From Phoronis australis (taxonomy: Eukaryota > Phoronida > Phoronidae): a DNA stretch of 47,523 nucleotides. The stretch spans positions 1,019,001-1,066,523 of the forward strand of contig NMRA01000005.1 of the NCBI GenBank assembly GCA_002633005.1. Direction: 5' to 3'. Both the position numbers and the translations under genes were made by a program. A model generated the notes under the pieces. The model was not told the origin of the DNA, did no database searches, and saw only the letters and a program-made list of their open reading frames with translations. Below, in pieces: positions 42,047 to 47,523 of the stretch (its first letter is position 1; the number at the start of each line of letters is the position of its first letter).

Positions 42047-43492
42047 TTCGTGAAACAATAGTATCCTTGGGAGGATCTGGATCGCCTTATTTAGTTTCAG
42101 ATTTATTTTCTACGTTATTTATAAACTTTCTGATGAAATGTTTATACAATATTCTATAAAACGCTGTAATTACATACCGTTTTTTAAAGTGTTCCACTTT
42201 TGCATGAGAGATTATCGAAAATGGGACTTTTGTGATTTTTTCGAATAAAATAGAAGACGCATAAAATGGAATAAAAGCGAAATGATAAAATATCAAAAGC
42301 ACATTGCCACACGGCCCCCTGATGGCAGACTGACATGACATAAAAAATCAGGTTCTGCAGGTTTTCTGCTATCAAAGGTTCTGAAGATATTTGGCTATGA
42401 ACGTAGACTTGTCAACAAGAACCATCATATCCTTAACATGAAAATGTCCGCGTTCAGTCCCAGTTTTTAGCGGAAATGCACTAAGTGAACTCACAACCCT
42501 TAGATGGCTAAAGAATCATCAAGACAAGATAATGAAATTAGTCTAAAACACGTCTGTTTCAGATTTGCGTAAAACCAATTCGACGGAAACGATAATTTAG
42601 AAAACTAAAACAGCGTTTTTAAAATTTTATCTTGACAATTTATAAATCAAACGAAATTTGCACTTCTTATTGTTACGGTTGTTTTGCCAAGAGTACTTGG
42701 CTAAATCTTAATAAAGAACATGATCACGCGACCCAAAATTCAACAGAAGAATAGTGTAAAATCAAAAATCTTCGGGCTTTATACTTTCAAGTATGTACTT
42801 TTACTGAGTTTAAAATTTTTGTTGATATTTGACTAAATACACCGACTTGTCGATATGGTCCAGCATAAACGTAGTCAGAAATGTGTTACGCTCCACACCT
42901 GTATTTCTGATAAAAGCAGAAGCACGTGGTCTCTAAAAATATACCCCATTATTCCTAGTTGCTCAGATAATTTGCATTGAATTATTTCTAAACTGCGATG
43001 CGCCTTGTCTAGCCGAAACTAAATTCAGTTGCCGCGAAGTGTCAGCGTAAGTAAAATTTCTAACTCACTGGCGTAAAAATAATATCATTGGCGTATTGGC
43101 GCGCTATGATGCAACAGCACCAGTTAAAATTGGAAGTGAATAAGGACAAAAATTAACATGACCCACAAGTCCTCCAAATTGGCCCAGTTTACCCATACCT
43201 ACGTTTTTTCCCAAAATGTTCCCTGTAAGGACGGATGTCTTCGTCAGGCTCTGCCATTACACACTACCAAGACATTTTGCAGTCCAAGATGGCTTCGAAA
43301 ACTGGACTGATAACGCAATTTCGTAACCTATGTCACCAATGTCGGAAAGACTGCATCTTTTTTACATTCAGGTTTGAATGAGTACTGCGTGTTGAAGATG
43401 TCCGTTCTCACTATCTGAGATGGACGCATTTAAGTGAAAGGTATCATCATCGCGATTTGAACTACATTACAAGCTGTTTCGATGGCTTAACC

Positions 43493-43623
43493 CAGTGGCG
43501 GATTTAAGGGGCCATGCCTCCCCCCTCCATTTGTCAGTTCGGGGGTGCGAATGTCTAACCGGTAAAATCTTGGCTAATACTCTGCCTTGGACCCCTTAAC
43601 TCAAAATCCTGGATCCGCCCCTG
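43493..43623. mobile_element. Small inverted-repeat MITE (CAGKGGCGGAT type)
   Basis: The left end CAGTGGCGGATTTAAGGGG pairs imperfectly with the reverse complement of the right end (CAGGGGCGGATCCAGGATTT). TAACC lies immediately outside both ends. CAGGGGCGGATCCAG-type ends are common in animal non-autonomous DNA transposons. The 5-bp duplication is not the 8 bp expected for hAT. Confidence 0.6.
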
Positions 43624-44049
43624 TAACCTATGCCTTTATCAAACATCTCTTCCCTGTGTTTGAGCTCGTAAATTGGGGATAGCATTCAGTAGTCTATCTT
43701 TTAGCCTAGTAACGTTCACGAATCCGGAGAAACCTTCCAACCAAGATTGATACATTTTTGGAAATGTGACTGGCGAAACACGGGCAACTTGTTATTACAC
43801 TGGGAATCTCGATGAGCGAGATAAGCTCACCCAAAACGAGACTCACGTGACCTGTCCTTAACTTGTACTGTCGGTACCTAACTTGTTCTTCAGAGTGATG
43901 ATAACTGTGCTTTCTAACTTCATTGTGCAAAGTAGTCAGACAACTTAGTGATATTTTGCGTCTAAAGCATGCATGTTTCCTTCTGATAACTTCCCTAATA
44001 ACTTAGTGTCATACAGTGTCATAGCATAATTTCAAAAATTGCTCAGAGG

Positions 44050-44283
44050 TGGTTGCGTGTTACAACTATTATTAAAATCTATTGGTCTATTTACGCCGAC
44101 CTCTTGTCTATTTACATTGTCACGACGTTTCGGTCGGTCTATTCTCCGGCCATCGTCAGGTGTTCCTATGTGGTACACTCATCATGGTTTGATTTTTGAT
44201 TGTCCGAGGAAGGATTTGAAACCACGACTTCTGAAAATGCAGGTGTTTTGAGTTCAGCACCTTAACCAATACACCACGGAGTC
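44050..44283 (-). mobile_element. tRNA-derived SINE candidate
   Basis: Reading on the - strand from 44283, the sequence starts GACTCCGTGGTGTATTGG and has a box-A-like TGGTGTATTGG (44266-44276) and a box-B-like GGTTTCAAATCC (44212-44223). These are spaced as in a tRNA with a long variable arm. The anticodon arm does not fold well, so it is not a functional tRNA. Downstream is a conserved-looking centre with GACGATGGCCGGAGAATAG and CCGACCGAAACGTCGTGAC. The 3' end is uncertain. Confidence 0.6.
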
Positions 44284-44370
44284 ATCCATTTACTTAGAGG
44301 CAATATACCGGCTTAAACCTTCCTAAATTGACTGAGCCAGGTGTCACTTGGCCATACATGTCAGAATGTT

Positions 44371-44665
44371 TAGTTGCATGCAACTAATCCCAACTTATCT
44401 CAACTTATCCTGTCATCACTACTGCAAGCCTGTTGCTGACATAATGTTTGTTATCAAACTGCCCCTGCAGGTGGCGCAGCGATTACTGGGAATAGTTGAA
44501 TTAGTTGAAATGCGTGATTGGTGTCTCTAACATTGAGCTTGTGGATGACATCATGCAAGTTAGCTCCCTGTCCACAGGTGACGTACCGATTAGTAGGAAT
44601 AGTTGAATTAGTTAAACCCAACTAATCCCAAATCAGCTCAACCTATCCAGCACTGAGCTGTTTGC
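44371..44665. repeat. Duplicated motif cluster
   Basis: CAACTAATCCCAA followed by TCAACYTATCC occurs near 44381 and 44619. ACAGGTGRCG/CAGGTGGCGCAGCGATTA followed by GGAATAGTTGAATTAGTT occurs near 44469 and 44575. A perfect 16-bp palindrome TAGTTGCATGCAACTA is at 44371-44386. The family is unknown. Confidence 0.55.
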
Positions 44666-46019
44666 ATGGCTGACTGAAGACCTGCCTTGGTACTTTCATG
44701 ATCAAGGGAACCATGTATCAAAGTCGGTTTTGCGACTCAGGTTTTCATAGATGAAATGCAAACTAGTTTCAAGGCGCTGGCACAAATGTTTGTAAGTGCA
44801 TCTAAAACATATCTGTGAAAAGGAGGAATTTGTCGGATTATGCCTGCAGATGACGCTTTCTGGGTGTGTATCATAATTGCACTGAATATTTCTGTTTGTT
44901 TGCTTGTTCTATTTAGAAGATTTCATATAAAGGACACACTTAAAGGTAAATGAGAGCATACTGTTTGTGTGTCACCATCACTCTACAAATGGTATGTGGA
45001 AAGTTTAAGCGTATTTAACTGAAAAGTCGGCCTTGATTGAATGTTTTGGCACTGAGACAATGGCGATTATTGGGTGATAGGTACTAAAAACACAACGGAT
45101 TTTGCTGCTTTATAGTTCTGCTTAAAGCTACAAGAAGTCTGTCGCATCCAAATATAATCCCAAAAATGCGTTTGTGCCTTAAAAGAACGCTCCATTTTGT
45201 TGTCGACAGTGGATGGGGAGGTCTCATGTTTGATGATGCCCACAATGCTTTCTAATTTAAGTCGCCACAACGTTTATGAGAAAACTTGAGAATTGCGTTT
45301 ACGCTTACATACTGTACAATGAGAGTCAGGGCCCTCCATACATCCATCGACAATCGCCACGACGTGAACTGCAGTCACTTTATTAGGCTACCTCAGGGGG
45401 ACCTAGCAAACGTCTGATACGCAATGCATGGGAGAGACCGAGAGGGCCTCTGGCGGCAAACTTGTAAACTATACTGGCGCTTAATCCAATGAGGAAGTAA
45501 AATTCATTGTATTATCAGTAACACAATTCTGACGTAAATTTACAACCGTGGTTTTCCCGCAAGTATCACATGAGTCACCCGACCCCGGGGGTACTCCCAT
45601 GGAAGGGATACTTCTGTACGGGACATGCCGTTGAGATGCATGCGTGTTTCACGCGGCTAACTACCCTTCGAAAGGTTGCCTTTCCGACAAAATTCCCTAC
45701 CGTCGAACAACTGCCTTTTCCTATTTATTTCCCACTGTTCATTTCGTCAGAGTTGAAGCTTAACAAAAAGGCTCCCTAGTTTCCATCTATAAATATCTTC
45801 ATTTTTTTAAAACTTTTTTCATATTTTAAAAATTCGGTTGCAAAAGAAGGGCACAGTGTCTTGTTAAAATTGCTCTTGTGTTTTCAGAAACTGGTCTTCA
45901 CTGAAGGATGTATTTTTCTTGAATCGCATCCCACCCCCGCCGTCGGAGATCTGTAAATACGGCACATCTGTCGATAACTCCGGGAATTTTCGTTATTAGT
46001 CACCAGTCACAAGTCTCGT

Positions 46020-46092
46020 GATTTCAGGTTATTTTACTCTGAGAATTTTCACTTGCCAGGTAAAAGAACGGACGAACTCCGGCAGTCAACAG
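46020..46092 (+). other. Possible untranslated first exon of a gene beyond the right edge
   Basis: A strong donor, CAACAG|GTAAGTCA, follows 46092, and an alternative donor GCCAG|GTAAAA is near 46060. A second possible small exon is at 46910-46952 (acceptor TGTTTTAG, donor CTAT|GTGAGT). No protein frame is recognisable in either. The call rests on splice-like signals only. Confidence 0.2.
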
Positions 46093-47523
46093 GTAAGTCA
46101 ATCACCGTGTCAGTTTTGTGAGAAAACTCTAATTTTGATTACGTAAAGATTCCATTTCTAAGTATAGTCATTACTGTTTTACGTCCAGTGAAACCACGTG
46201 ACGTATGCACGAAGTTCATATATTTTGAAAGCGAAAGCGTTTCTCGCTTGTATTAGTCTTCGGTCTAAAGTGGAACGTATTATGTAAAAAGTTTTTCGGT
46301 GAATGCATCTGCACAGCGTAGAACCCGAAGGCCGTCGCTTGATTTTAAGACGTGCATGTATTGCTGAAGACTCTGGGCTACAGATCTACGGTTGTAAATT
46401 AGTTTAGCTTTTCTTTCTAGAATACCGTCCTACCTGAGGACTTCCTTGAAAACATTTAGTGTCTCTAAAGTGTCGCCGGAAGTTTTCTTTGAAATCGTAA
46501 TTTTATTTGTTAAAAGGATACCAAACCCTGTTTTGATGACTTCAACCAAGAATCCTCGTTCAGTCACCTGCTAATGCACTTTATTGGCGTCAATTTTTCA
46601 AGTTAAAGACAGGAATCAACTAAAAACTCATCTTCCTCATCTCACAAATTGGATTTTATGGTCCTTAATGGGTGGGTAGTCTTTTCCCACAGTTGCCGTG
46701 TAATGCGCCAAAATCGTAGGTCACGCATGCCCGTTTAGCAGACTTTGAAAGGAGTTTCAAATTTACCTGCAAACTTTTCAGGGTTGTCGATGGTTACAGA
46801 GCATTATATGTTGCTTTAGAGAACTGGACGGGAATTGTGTTCAGTTAATAGGCCCAATTGTGTTAAGACGCGTTTTTTTTTTCAAGCATATTTAATCGTT
46901 GTGTTTTAGATTCGCGAGGAGAAAGGCTGTTGTTACTGAGCTAAGCTGCTATGTGAGTACTCTCTTTTGTTTATTGCACATGTAATCAGATACAACTGAC
47001 CGGTGATTTGGCCTTTGCTCGTAACAATGAGATAAGAAATGAGTCATTAAGTACGGGTTCTAGGACAACCTTTACCTGAACGAGTTGGTAAAAACGGCTG
47101 CAAGTTCACCTTTTGTCACAAAAACTCGCGGCCTTTGATTTAGTGCCGACTTACCGTGCCGAGTTGAAACTGGGGATCAATTTCTGAAATAACTCTCTAA
47201 CATGTTGATCAAATTCGGACGGCTCTACAGTGTGTCCCAAAAATGTGACTCCCAATCTAAACTTGGAGCAAGATTAGTGGTTTGAATACACAAACAGGAG
47301 ATCGAAAAGGAATTGAGTCTTCAAACGAAATTCTACACAATGCTTATTGACTTGGCAAGATAAATTGTCTTTGCACTTCTTAGATGTTTTTAGTTTACAG
47401 TAGATTTAAAGTGTACGCAACATGACTCTAGTACCTCAAAATAAATTTTATTATTATATCTTACTTGATTTCAGTGCCTTTAGTGCACAGCTCATAAAGA
47501 AACACGTAAAAATTGAAAAAAAA
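46093..47523. other. Right end of the window, no gene recognised
   Basis: The sequence is AT-rich with several T and A runs and ends in a short A-run. Besides the small exon-like stretch at 46910-46952, nothing supportable is seen. Confidence 0.35.

Larger units (their letters stand above)
41755..42870. repeat. Dispersed repeat A, copy 2 (interrupted)
   Basis: Parts at 41763-41840 and 42720-42870 match 26215-26700 in order: AAAAATGTCCAAATTTAGAG, CATATTTCAGAAATG, then CACGCGACCCAAAATTC, AAAATCAAAAATC and ACTTGTCGATATGGTCC. The inverted repeat and about 0.7 kb of other AT-rich sequence separate them. The element is non-coding and diverged. Confidence 0.45.
42871..45900. other. Right-hand intergenic region
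   Basis: No protein gene is recognised. The region contains a short inverted-repeat element (43493-43623), a SINE candidate (44050-44283) and duplicated motifs (44371-44665). Open frames here are 60-75 aa and without domains. Confidence 0.4.

Noticed and set aside
44190-44283. Functional tRNA gene on the - strand
   Set aside because: Boxes A and B are present but the anticodon arm does not pair well and the sequence continues into a SINE-like body.
45570-45779. 69-aa open frame on the + strand
   Set aside because: No homology, no coding signature and isolated in intergenic sequence.

Overview
This is a eukaryotic nuclear window, most likely from an intron-rich, transposon-rich marine invertebrate. 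The grounds are GT-AG introns of 0.4 to 9 kb, a BEL/Pao retrotransposon, hAT-type and other short inverted-repeat elements, a tRNA-like SINE candidate, and animal-only protein families (filamin, RBM15, kringle/WSC). The species is not identifiable from the sequence alone. A deuterostome or lophotrochozoan fits; nothing suggests a prokaryote, plant or fungus.

Layout. (1) 1-19.3 kb, + strand: the 3' half of a filamin gene. Eleven exons (9829-18274) encode the second half of Ig repeat 19, repeats 20-23, hinge 2 and the dimerising repeat 24. They join in frame to a candidate alternative first exon at 411 that carries its own ATG and an in-frame upstream stop. The result would be a short filamin of about 598 or 610 residues with no actin-binding domain. 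The 9.3-kb first intron and the smaller introns hold several short repeats. (2) 19.7-22 kb: short inverted-repeat elements and a block of diverged repeats. (3) 22-31.4 kb, - strand: a single-exon RBM15/Spenito homologue (three RRMs plus SPOC, 732 aa) with a YY1-type promoter motif. About 7 kb of AT-rich sequence without a convincing gene lies downstream and may be partly its 3'UTR. (4) 31.4-38.6 kb: a small hAT-derived element with a near-perfect 8-bp target duplication, then a badly decayed BEL/Pao LTR retrotransposon with recognisable gag, protease, RT, RNase H and integrase pieces. (5) 39.7-41.9 kb, + strand: a complete, intronless ORF for a secreted protein with signal peptide, two WSC and three kringle domains (532 aa), followed by an inverted repeat with 80-bp arms. 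(6) 42-47.5 kb: repeats, a SINE candidate and possible non-coding exons of a gene beyond the right edge.

The three protein genes are functionally unrelated as far as the sequence shows: cytoskeletal crosslinking and mechanosensing, m6A/RNA processing, and an extracellular adhesion or signalling protein. The points most worth following are the internal-promoter short filamin that starts mid-repeat, the WSC-WSC-KR-KR-KR architecture, the 80-bp-arm inverted repeat behind it, and the near-perfect palindromes created by local inverted duplication inside the dead retrotransposon.
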